Below are positions 7,530-14,011 of a stretch of DNA of 14,384 bases, in pieces. A model generated the notes under the pieces. The model had not been told where the DNA came from. It was given only the letters and a program-made list of their open reading frames with translations, and made no database searches. A program made the translations under genes and the position numbers. The stretch is from assembly GCA_900548365.1 (NCBI GenBank), contig URKM01000049.1, positions 1 through 14,384 of the forward strand, written 5' to 3'. How positions within the stretch are numbered: position 1 is the stretch's first letter; each line of letters begins with the position of its first letter. Origin of the DNA: an uncultured Collinsella sp. GTDB taxonomy: Bacteria > Actinomycetota > Coriobacteriia > Coriobacteriales > Coriobacteriaceae.

Positions 7530-8004
7530 TGCGGCAAGAGAGCAGAGGGCGCAGGCGACCGTGGAGGCGGCATTGCTGCTGCCGAGCTTTTGCATCGTGG
7601 TTCTCCTATCGCTGCAGCCCGCATGCGTGCTCTATACCCAGGCGATGATGGAGGTGGCGGCGACGCAGGCGTGCAGGCTGGTCGCGGTGGGGGAGCATGT
7701 GGACGAGGCGGCGGTTGAAGGCTACGCGCTGCGACGCCTGGCGGCGATTCCCGACGCTTCTATATTCCATGCGGGAGGACCGTTGTCGTGGGAGATCGAG
7801 TATGGAGACGACGGCGAGGGAGCTGCCTACGTGGAGGTGCGCGGATGGGTGAGGCCTCTTCCGGTTATCGGGGCGTTCGTGGGGGCGTTCGGGGAGCGAA
7901 ACGGATCGGGTGATATGAGGCTTCGGGTGAGGGCGACCCTTGATGGGAGGCCCTCGTGGCTGAAGGGCGGATACGATGATTGGATGCAAGGGCGGGCGGA
8001 TTAG
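7486..8004 (+). CDS. tadE: TadE-like pseudopilin
   Basis: A 172-aa protein with a short basic leader, the site RAQATVEAALLLP (Ala22 at -1, Glu27 at +5) and one N-terminal helix (about 28-48). The C-terminal domain faces outside. TadE pseudopilins are processed by the prepilin peptidase and help assemble the Flp fibre. I chose ATG at 7486 because AGGAGG (7471-7476) lies 9 bases upstream; the longer frame from 7420 has no such site and adds shadow sequence. The gene therefore overlaps the preceding pilin by 44 bases. It also overlaps the next gene by 29 bases. Confidence 0.82.
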   Translation: MRLMRRASLISRCFDAAREQRAQATVEAALLLPSFCIVVLLSLQPACVLYTQAMMEVAATQACRLVAVGEHVDEAAVEGYALRRLAAIPDASIFHAGGPLSWEIEYGDDGEGAAYVEVRGWVRPLPVIGAFVGAFGERNGSGDMRLRVRATLDGRPSWLKGGYDDWMQGRAD

Positions 8005-10042
8005 AACTGGATGCATACGGCTGCGGCCTGTTCGCGCGGGTATCGACCTCTTTATAGAGGAAGGTGCGTATACCACGGTGGCTGCGGCGGTGACGATCCT
8101 CGTGGTGCTGACATTATTATTCTCATCTGCTACGGCGGTATGGACGATGTCGCGGTCTGGAGATGTGCAGGCGTCTGCCGATGCCACGGCGATGGCGGGG
8201 GCGAACGTGGTGTCGTCGTATTACACGATTGCCACCACGGTGGACGCGGTGGTGCTGAGCATGGGTTTGACGGGGTTTATTTCGGTCGGGGCGGGCCTGG
8301 TGGGGACGCTTGTGCCCGGTATGAGAGCCGGTGCGACGGAACTCGTCCATTCGGGGGTTCGTGTCCTGCAGGCGCGAAACGACCTATGCGCCTCGGCATC
8401 CCGTGGGCTGAGCCGGCTCGAGGAGGGGCTTCCGTATTTAGTCGCGGCGCGCGGAACGCGTATATGCGGCGCGCAAGGAGGGGCGGCCATCGAATATGCG
8501 GGGACCGCGTTGGCGGTTCCCAGGGAATCCGACTCGAGTTTTCCCTCGCTCGAGGGCCCAGCGATCGAGTTGGGCGGCGTGGGGGGCGCTGCAGACGCGT
8601 TGGGCGAGGTGGCGGCTTCGCTTGAAGACGCTCGGGAAGAGAGCGCCCGCGCCAAGGAGCGAGCATGGCTTGCAGACTGCGGTCGAGATGGCATGAATAT
8701 GCAGGAACGAGCCGGTAAGCTGTCGGGAATCTCCGCGGCCGAGAATCCAGATTTCTCTTCGAGCCTCACATGGGACCCCTCCGTTGGCTTGGAGCGTGCG
8801 AGGGCGTATTACCGCTGGCGGGCGGATAACGAGGTACCCGAGGGGGCGGGGGTGGAGGCAGGGAGCGATTCCGCCGCCCGCAAGGCGTTTTATGAATATG
8901 CATGCGGGGAACTGGATAAGGCATATGTGGGCGAGGAAGGGGGCAATTTCAAGACGACGCTCGATCCGCTGCCGAGGAACACCGATGAAATCCGTGACAC
9001 GACGCTCTACACGGAGGCGCGCTGGCCGTCATCGGTCGAGGGCGTGGGCGTCGTGCTCCACGGTGACCTATCGTGTCCGGGGGTGACCGGTGTCCATGCG
9101 GGGCCGGTCGCCCTGTGCGATATCGAAAAGGGCTACGTGCACGAATGCTCGGTTTGCGGATTCGGGGTTGCGGATGTGGGCAGGGTTCCAGCGGCATCGA
9201 CCTCAATCGACAATGGCTTCGAGTACCATTTTCGCGAGTACACCCTCGCTTTGAAAGACTATGAGGCGGCGCGTGATAAAGAGCGCGAGCTTGAGGAGCG
9301 GGCACGTGGGGTTGCGGGAAAGGCGAGCACCGCTTTCGACGAGGCGTTGGAGGGGTTGAAGGGCGAGAGGCCTCGAATCGCTCCGCCCGGGCGGTTCGGA
9401 TGCATAGCCTTGGTGGCGTCCTCCCCAGTCGATTCACCTGAAGAGCTGTCCAGTCCCTTTGCCCCGGGGGCGCGCGCCACGGCGCGCGGAGCGATTGCCG
9501 GTGCGGCGCTCGCCCCCGACGAGGCGACGCGGGAAAACAACGTTCTCGCATCGTTCCTCTCATCCGTTTCTGCCGACGGCGGTTTATTGGGGCTGGCTGA
9601 CGAGCTTTTGGGGGCTTGGGGAGAGCTCCTGCTTGCCTACGGGAATGCGGGAGAGCGCGTGGGATCGGCTTTGGACGACCTGCTGGGGCAATCCGGCGGC
9701 CAGGATGGCGAGACCGTCGGTGGCTGGCTGGAGGAGAGGATTCATGGCGCTTTGGAGGGGCTGGGGCTGGAGCCCGTGAACCTGTCGTTGCGAAAGCCGG
9801 TGCTTACCGATAGCGCGAACATTATCCAGCGCGGTGACGTGGGGAGCTTGGAGAGCTTGCAGCAGAAGCTTCGCTCCATCGCACCCTCGAGTTCTGATCC
9901 CGCTGCCATATTGCAGGCGGTTGGCTATGAGGTCAAGAATGCGCTTTTATCTACGGAGGTGGTTGTGGCGGAGATACCGCTTCCGCAGGGCGGCAGCATT
10001 CCGCTGACGGTTCGGTTGGGGGATATCGTTCGATCGGAATGA
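7976..10042 (+). CDS. Large TadG-like pilus-associated protein
   Basis: A 688-aa protein with one N-terminal helix (about 33-58) followed by DVQASADATAMAGANVV, which matches the post-helix ADAAALAGA pattern of TadG. A second hydrophobic stretch lies at about 90-113. The remainder is polar and probably extracytoplasmic, with charged, possibly coiled segments around 210-225 and 420-460. C367, C381, C391 and C394 form a cluster; further single Cys residues are scattered. The expected Glu after the cleavage site is absent (EEGAYTTVAAAV), so pilin-type processing is doubtful. TadG proteins act at the base or tip of Flp pili. ATG at 7976 has AGGGCGG (7964-7970) 5 bases upstream and overlaps tadE. 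Only the N-terminus supports the TadG link; the rest is unassigned. Confidence 0.72.
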   Translation: MIGCKGGRIRTGCIRLRPVRAGIDLFIEEGAYTTVAAAVTILVVLTLLFSSATAVWTMSRSGDVQASADATAMAGANVVSSYYTIATTVDAVVLSMGLTGFISVGAGLVGTLVPGMRAGATELVHSGVRVLQARNDLCASASRGLSRLEEGLPYLVAARGTRICGAQGGAAIEYAGTALAVPRESDSSFPSLEGPAIELGGVGGAADALGEVAASLEDAREESARAKERAWLADCGRDGMNMQERAGKLSGISAAENPDFSSSLTWDPSVGLERARAYYRWRADNEVPEGAGVEAGSDSAARKAFYEYACGELDKAYVGEEGGNFKTTLDPLPRNTDEIRDTTLYTEARWPSSVEGVGVVLHGDLSCPGVTGVHAGPVALCDIEKGYVHECSVCGFGVADVGRVPAASTSIDNGFEYHFREYTLALKDYEAARDKERELEERARGVAGKASTAFDEALEGLKGERPRIAPPGRFGCIALVASSPVDSPEELSSPFAPGARATARGAIAGAALAPDEATRENNVLASFLSSVSADGGLLGLADELLGAWGELLLAYGNAGERVGSALDDLLGQSGGQDGETVGGWLEERIHGALEGLGLEPVNLSLRKPVLTDSANIIQRGDVGSLESLQQKLRSIAPSSSDPAAILQAVGYEVKNALLSTEVVVAEIPLPQGGSIPLTVRLGDIVRSE

Positions 10043-10524
10043 AAGACGGGGGCGTCATGTTGGGGATGGCGGTATGCGATGACCGTGCGCAGGCGACTGT
10101 CGAGATGGCGGTGGTCTTGCCCGTGCTGTTGGTGCTCGCGATGATTTCATACAACCTCATGCGCTTCGAGGTGGCGGTCGCGCGATTCGACCGAGTCGCC
10201 CCGGATGTCGTAATCGCCCATGGGGTCTCCCCGGGAGGGGATTCGGGAGCGGAGGGCGACGTCGCCGCCATCGTTCGCGACAAGCTGGATTCGGCTTTGG
10301 ACGGCTACGGGGTGTCCGTTGAGGTCAGTGTGCAGGATGAGGGGTTCGCGTCGGGCGATACGTTCTCACTGGCGCCTCTTACGCGGACGTTTACGTGCGA
10401 GCTGGTATATGAGCCATGGCCTTCTGCGCTATCGATAGCGGGTGTGTCCCTGGGCGCGCCGGCGGAGTTGCGACATGTCCGGACGGTGGTGGTCGACCCA
10501 TGGAAGCCGGGGGTGGTGGTTTGA
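10039..10524 (+). CDS. tadE: Second TadE-like pseudopilin
   Basis: A 161-aa protein with leader and helix in the pattern DDRAQATVEMAVVLPVLLVLAMI. Ala17 would be at -1 and Glu22 at +5. The remaining 120 residues form a soluble, probably beta-rich domain with one Cys (TFTCELVYEPW). The ATG at 10039 overlaps the upstream stop as ATGA, so coupled translation is likely; an ATG at 10057 behind a G-rich stretch is a second option and would shorten the leader. It differs from the first TadE beyond the N-terminus, so the two are not a recent duplication. Confidence 0.82.
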   Translation: MKDGGVMLGMAVCDDRAQATVEMAVVLPVLLVLAMISYNLMRFEVAVARFDRVAPDVVIAHGVSPGGDSGAEGDVAAIVRDKLDSALDGYGVSVEVSVQDEGFASGDTFSLAPLTRTFTCELVYEPWPSALSIAGVSLGAPAELRHVRTVVVDPWKPGVVV

Positions 10525-10525
10525 T

Positions 10526-10876
10526 GTGAAGGAAGAGCTGGATTATAGGCGCATGGTTGAAGCGGCGGGCTGGAATCCCACGCATATGGTTGTGGCGTGT
10601 TCGTTTTGGCAGCGTTTCCGGGGCTTGTTGGGGTCGGACTTTTCAGGTGACCGTCCTCTGGGTCCCGTCGTGTTTCCGAATTGCTCATCGGTCCACACCT
10701 TCGGAATGCGCAGACGGATCGACATCGTGTTTCTCGACGCTGATTGTCGCGTATTGCTGCGCTGTGAAAACGTAGGGCCTTGCCGAATTCTGTCCCATCG
10801 CGATGCCGTAGTGGTGATCGAGCGCATGCATGATGTCGATGGGGCGTCGGTTGGGGCGTCGGGGACCGCGATATGA
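10526..10876 (+). CDS. DUF192 family protein
   Basis: A 116-aa protein matching the DUF192 (PF02643) pattern: FWQRFRGLLG near the start, then the core VHTFGMRRRIDIVFLDADCRVL and a C-terminal strand segment (HRDAVVVIE). DUF192 is a small domain of unknown biochemical role. GTG at 10526 starts 1 base after the tadE stop, with a G-rich stretch at 10509-10519 upstream; a frame from 10442 is open but lies inside tadE. No signal peptide or membrane helix is seen with this start. Position at the end of a continuous pilus transcript suggests, but does not show, a link to the pilus. Confidence 0.82.
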   Translation: MKEELDYRRMVEAAGWNPTHMVVACSFWQRFRGLLGSDFSGDRPLGPVVFPNCSSVHTFGMRRRIDIVFLDADCRVLLRCENVGPCRILSHRDAVVVIERMHDVDGASVGASGTAI

Positions 10877-10998
10877 GCGCGGGGAACCGGGGCGGCGGCG
10901 ATGCGCGGCGCCCTATGACATGCGCCTGGCTGCGCGCCTGCGCTTTCGGTCGCGAGGGGTGGGGCGTGCGGCAGATGCCCGGAAAAGAGTTGGGGTAA
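10873..10998 (+). CDS. Possible 41-residue ORF at the operon end
   Basis: ATG at 10873 overlaps the DUF192 stop as ATGA, the same junction type used twice elsewhere in the operon, and runs to TAA at 10996-10998. The product is rich in Gly, Arg and Cys (MSAGNRGGGDARRP...) with no recognised motif or helix. It may be a coupled small protein, a decayed gene end, or chance in GC-rich DNA. I lean slightly to chance. Confidence 0.2.
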   Translation: MSAGNRGGGDARRPMTCAWLRACAFGREGWGVRQMPGKELG

Positions 10999-11023
10999 GT
11001 AGAAAGAAATTAGAAAAAGTCGC

Positions 11024-11051
11024 TTGCACAGTCACAGAGATTTGTTATAGT
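11024..11051 (+). promoter_or_regulatory. Sigma70-type promoter of tRNA-Phe
   Basis: TTGCAC (11024-11029) and TATAGT (11046-11051) are separated by 16 bases, each close to consensus (TTGACA, TATAAT). The region is AT-richer than its surroundings. Transcription should begin around 11058, ahead of a small hairpin CCGTC-AGTGA-GACGG (11059-11073) in the 5' leader of the tRNA precursor. It is the clearest promoter in the window. Confidence 0.8.
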
Positions 11052-11082
11052 AATCAAGCCGTCAGTGAGACGGACATCAATT

Positions 11083-11155
<73 letters not shown>

Positions 11156-11167
11156 CCTTTGAATTGC

Positions 11168-11195
11168 AAAAAGCCTCCCGTCTGGGAGGCTTTTT
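11168..11195 (+). terminator. Intrinsic terminator after tRNA-Phe
   Basis: GCCTCCC (11173-11179), a 4-base loop GTCT, and GGGAGGC (11184-11190) form a perfect 7-bp stem flanked by A5 upstream and T5 downstream. The A and T tracts extend the stem and make it usable from both sides. It lies 13 bases after the tRNA, making a single-tRNA transcription unit. Confidence 0.93.
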
Positions 11196-11270
11196 CGTTT
11201 AGATTGCGCTGCTCCGATCGTGAGCCCACGTTCGGCTCCGCGCGTCGAAACCTTCGTCTGCGCGGGCGGG

Positions 11271-11276
11271 TATACT
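11271..11276 (+). promoter_or_regulatory. -10-like element upstream of the GH5 gene
   Basis: TATACT at 11271-11276 is 35 bases before the chosen GTG at 11312, and the same hexamer precedes rsgA. No good -35 element is visible and the TGn extension is missing (GGG). With the tRNA terminator just upstream, a promoter is needed about here for the GH5-rsmI pair. Confidence 0.4.
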
Positions 11277-11311
11277 CTTCCAAGATTGACTCTGCAAGTT
11301 TGGAGGCGGGT

Positions 11312-12376
11312 GTGGACGAAAAGATTCGCGGCGTTAACCTTTCGGGTTGGTTTATTCCCGAACCATGGGTTTCTCCTTCCCTGTTTACCGCTACGGGCGC
11401 ATCAAGTGATTCGGAACTGCACGATGTGTTGGGCAGCACGGAGTACAACGAGCGCTTGCGTCAGCATTACGAGACGTTCGTCGGCGAAGATGATTTTCGT
11501 CGCATGTCCTCGATAGGGCTGAATGCCGTGCGCCTGCCCATCCCCTGGCATGCGTTTGGATCGCAAAACGAGGGCGCTTCGTTCATCTCGGCCGTTGATT
11601 ACATCGATCGCGCTATAGAGTGGGCTGAAAAGTACGAGATGGTGGTCCTCCTCGATTTGGCCACGGTGCCCGGCGGCCAGGGTGATTCCAATGATTCTCC
11701 CACCACGCCCTCGTCGACTGCCGATTGGCACTCCTCGGTGAACGGTCGCCATGTGGCACTCGAGGTTTTGGAGAAGCTCGCGGCGCGCTACGGGAAGGCG
11801 AAGAGCTTGTTCGGCATCGAGCTGCTTGATAGCCCGGTCATGAGCGTGCGCAAGAACCTCTTTACGATGACCGAGGGCATTCCCAGCCACTATCTGCGCA
11901 ACTTCTATCGCGATGCCTACGAGCTCGTCCGCGCTCATATGCCCGAGAGCAAAGCGGTCGTTTTCTCCGCTTCCGCCCATCCGAGCATGTGGAAGCATTT
12001 CATGCGCGGCGCGCAGTACAAAAACGTCATCATGGATGTTCATCTGTACCACTATCATGACGAGTTCGCCCAGGACATCACCTCGCCGCGTGGGTTGTCG
12101 TCGGCTGTCGCGCGCAACCGCAAGCTGATCCGCGAAGCGCGGGCAACAGGATTCCCGGTTCTGGTTGGCGAGTGGTCCGGTGCCGCCGTGATGTCGAGCG
12201 CGTCTGTGACCCCTGAAGGCCGCTCCGCCTACGAGCGCGTGTTCGTCTCGAACCAGCTTGCATCGTTTGCCGATACGCGCGGCTGGTTTTTTCAAACATG
12301 GAAGACGGAGAAGCGCATCGCCGCATGGGATGCCCGCTTGGCGCTCGGCACGCTCGAGCGCGCGATGATCGAGTAG
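11312..12376 (+). CDS. GH5 (Exg1/cellulase-like) protein with a degenerate active site
   Basis: A 354-aa protein with the glycoside hydrolase family 5 TIM-barrel layout. Landmarks are GVNLSGWF near the start, NAVRLP (R74), DVHLY (H244, Y246), VGEWSGA (nucleophile E287) and GWFFQTWKTE (W330), in a pattern like yeast exo-beta-1,3-glucanase. Three of the eight normally invariant residues are changed: the strand-3 His is A117 (DLATVPGGQ), and the Asn-Glu pair with the acid/base is D173-S174 (IELLDSP instead of IELLNEP). Ordinary retaining hydrolysis is therefore unlikely. No signal peptide is seen, so it looks cytoplasmic. GTG at 11312 is chosen because GGAGG (11302-11306) is 5 bases upstream; the longer frame from 11126 would run through the tRNA. 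It may act as a sugar-binding pseudoenzyme or do altered chemistry. It ends 4 bases before rsmI. Confidence 0.85.
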   Translation: MDEKIRGVNLSGWFIPEPWVSPSLFTATGASSDSELHDVLGSTEYNERLRQHYETFVGEDDFRRMSSIGLNAVRLPIPWHAFGSQNEGASFISAVDYIDRAIEWAEKYEMVVLLDLATVPGGQGDSNDSPTTPSSTADWHSSVNGRHVALEVLEKLAARYGKAKSLFGIELLDSPVMSVRKNLFTMTEGIPSHYLRNFYRDAYELVRAHMPESKAVVFSASAHPSMWKHFMRGAQYKNVIMDVHLYHYHDEFAQDITSPRGLSSAVARNRKLIREARATGFPVLVGEWSGAAVMSSASVTPEGRSAYERVFVSNQLASFADTRGWFFQTWKTEKRIAAWDARLALGTLERAMIE

Positions 12377-12380
12377 CGCC

Positions 12381-13295
12381 ATGGTGGTGGAAGCTGACAA
12401 AGGGCGGACGGGTGGACGCCTCTACGTTGTGGGTACGCCCATCGGAAACCTCGGCGACCTGAGCGCCCGCGCTGGCGCCGCCTTCGAGTCTGCGGACGCT
12501 ATCTGCTGCGAGGACACCCGGGTGACCTCGAAGCTCCTCGCGCACCTCGGCGTCTCGAAGCCGCTCGTCCGGTGCGACGAGAACGTTATCGCCTCGCGTG
12601 CCCCGCAGCTCGTCGAACGTCTCCTTGCGGGGGAGGCGCTCGCCTTCGCATCGGACGCCGGCATGCCGGGCGTTTCCGACCCCGGGCAGGTACTGGTCGA
12701 TGCGGCTCGCGACGCCGGTGTCGCCGTCGAGGTGATCCCTGGCCCGACGGCTTGCATCACCGCGCTGGTGGCGACCGGAATCCCCTGTGAGCATTTCTTC
12801 TTCGAGGGCTTTTTGCCGCGCAAGCATGGCGAGCGCGTGCGGCGCCTGCGCCGGCTCGCTGCCATCCCCGGCGCGCTGCTGTTCTACGAGAGCCCACATC
12901 GGGTGGAGGATTCGCTCGTCGCCGTCGCCGAGGTGTTTCCCGAGCGCGAGGTGGCGGTCTGCCGTGAGCTCACCAAGCTTCACGAGGAGGTCCTGCGGGC
13001 GCCGGCACCCGAGCTGCTCGAGCTGGTGCGCGAGCGCGGTGAGATGCGCGGCGAGATGGTGCTCGTGGTGGCGCCGCCGAGCGAGGACGAGCTCGAGCGC
13101 CACGAGGCCGCCCTGGCGGCGGGCGGCGCCGCGGAGGCCGGTGCGAGTCCCGACGACCTGCTGGCCGCGGATATCGCCGAGGCCCTTGCCGCTGGTGAGT
13201 CCGCCAACGCGATCGCCAAGCGCCTGTCCCAGAAGTACTCGCGCAAGAAGCGCGATGTGTACAACCTCGTGCTCGCCGCCCAGCAAGATGGATAG
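12381..13295 (+). CDS. rsmI: RsmI, 16S rRNA (cytidine(1402)-2'-O)-methyltransferase
   Basis: RsmI methylates the 2'-O of C1402 in 16S rRNA with S-adenosylmethionine, fine-tuning the decoding centre. It is a tetrapyrrole-methylase fold protein and the motifs are all here: LYVVGTPIGNLGDLSARA, CEDTRVTSKLL, ASDAGMPGVSDPG, VIPGPTACITALVATGIP, FEGFLPRK and LFYESPHR. The C-terminal extension ends in a helix-turn region typical of the family (SANAIAKRLSQKYSRKKRDVY). At 304 aa it is slightly longer than E. coli RsmI. The ATG at 12381 has a weak binding site and follows the GH5 stop by 4 bases, so coupled translation is likely; GTG codons at 12384 and 12387 are alternatives. Confidence 0.96.
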   Translation: MVVEADKGRTGGRLYVVGTPIGNLGDLSARAGAAFESADAICCEDTRVTSKLLAHLGVSKPLVRCDENVIASRAPQLVERLLAGEALAFASDAGMPGVSDPGQVLVDAARDAGVAVEVIPGPTACITALVATGIPCEHFFFEGFLPRKHGERVRRLRRLAAIPGALLFYESPHRVEDSLVAVAEVFPEREVAVCRELTKLHEEVLRAPAPELLELVRERGEMRGEMVLVVAPPSEDELERHEAALAAGGAAEAGASPDDLLAADIAEALAAGESANAIAKRLSQKYSRKKRDVYNLVLAAQQDG

Positions 13296-13323
13296 GTTGC
13301 GTAGTCTTCGGTAAAAAGAAGGG

Positions 13324-13378
13324 GCGCATGCCTTCGCTTTCGGCATCCTGCCGCATAAACGAGGGTATGCGCTTTTTT
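13324..13378 (+). terminator. Terminator after rsmI
   Basis: GCGCATGCC (13324-13332) pairs with GGTATGCGC (13364-13372), 9 bp with one G-U, and is followed at once by T6 (13373-13378). The 31-base loop contains a smaller hairpin CGGCA-TCC-TGCCG (13341-13353). The long loop makes it less typical than the other two terminators, but the stem and T tract fit. Confidence 0.75.
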
Positions 13379-13609
13379 GCGTAGCGGCTTGTTAGCGCAT
13401 CTCGCGGGTAAACGCTGCAGCTAAAGCGCAAATCATCCAGGTGTATCATGCGTGCGGTGCGCGGGCATGTTTCAGCCTGCTAATCGGCGAGAAGCGATAT
13501 ACCCTGCAGCGCGCGACGGGTATTGCGAGAATCGGCGTGGCGGGAATCGTGGGAGAGGTATCCCTGGTGGGTGTATCCGCTCATGAAACAGTTTATTGGA
13601 GCTGCTGCG
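13379..13609. other. Intergenic region between rsmI and the small L7/L12-like gene
   Basis: No convincing gene here. With the rsmI terminator, about 314 bases (13296-13609) lack a supported CDS. Visible items are a -10-like TATCAT (13444-13449) without a clear -35, an inverted repeat ATACCC (13499-13504) / GGGTAT (13518-13523) with a 13-base spacer, and two copies of GTATCC at 13558 and 13573. These may belong to a promoter or leader of the next gene. A 63-codon frame from GTG 13441 has no supported start or motif. Confidence 0.4.
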
Positions 13610-13924
13610 ATGGACATGACGATTGGAATTAAACTGCCGGTAGGTGAGGTGCCGGCTAAGGTCTGCATGCTGATTAAAAAGACGACGGGCCTTGCCCTTG
13701 GGGAGATCAAGGCGCGTGCACGCGATGACGAGTACATCTTCGAATGCCCGGTTTGCGACGATGACGGGCTCAAGCTTATCAACTCGTTGAATGGGGGGCT
13801 CGAGAAATGTGGCATCAAGGCGAGGCTGTTCGATTGCGGGCGCGAGGAAAGCCCCGAGTTCTTTAGAAATCTCGAGAAGGCGTATGGCGAAATCAATGGG
13901 ATGTGCGATAGCATCCCGTGGTAA
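13610..13924 (+). CDS. Small protein resembling the L7/L12 C-terminal domain
   Basis: A 104-aa soluble protein. Residues about 10-75 read like the alpha-beta fold of the ribosomal L7/L12 C-terminal domain: AKVCMLIKKTTGLALGEIKA parallels the VIKxVRxxTGLGLKEAK element of L7/L12, and the stretch ends in NGGLEKCGIKARLFD where L7/L12 has LEEAGAKVELK. It has no L7/L12 N-terminal dimerisation domain or hinge, and it carries a 30-residue C-terminal helical tail plus four Cys residues after position 10. ATG at 13610 is chosen because GGAG (13598-13601) is 8 bases upstream; in-frame ATGs at 13523 and 13583 would give longer forms with no good site. Function is unknown and the fold is inferred by eye. 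Confidence 0.7.
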   Translation: MDMTIGIKLPVGEVPAKVCMLIKKTTGLALGEIKARARDDEYIFECPVCDDDGLKLINSLNGGLEKCGIKARLFDCGREESPEFFRNLEKAYGEINGMCDSIPW

Positions 13925-13960
13925 ATCGCGCGGTGTGGGTGGTGAATTGTGCGGCATCCC

Positions 13961-13969
13961 TGCTAGAAT
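13961..13969 (+). promoter_or_regulatory. Extended -10 element upstream of metG
   Basis: TGCTAGAAT at 13961-13969 is a TGn extended -10 with TAGAAT, 42 bases before the metG ATG. No clear -35 is visible. It would start a short leader before metG, leaving the preceding small gene as a separate unit. I see no T-box-like structure in the short leader. Confidence 0.5.
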
Positions 13970-14011
13970 GAAGAATTGCATCAAAACCAACCGGGAAGGA
14001 AGCCGCGCGTC

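Noticed and set aside
11402..12400. A 332-codon - strand frame opposite the GH5 gene
   Set aside because: No domain, no binding site, and the + strand GH5 motifs explain the region.
12078..13346. A 422-codon - strand frame opposite the GH5 gene and rsmI
   Set aside because: It mirrors rsmI codons, carries no family motif, and covers the rsmI terminator.
13441..13632. A 63-codon + strand frame before the L7/L12-like gene
   Set aside because: No clear binding site or motif and it overlaps the supported start of the next gene.
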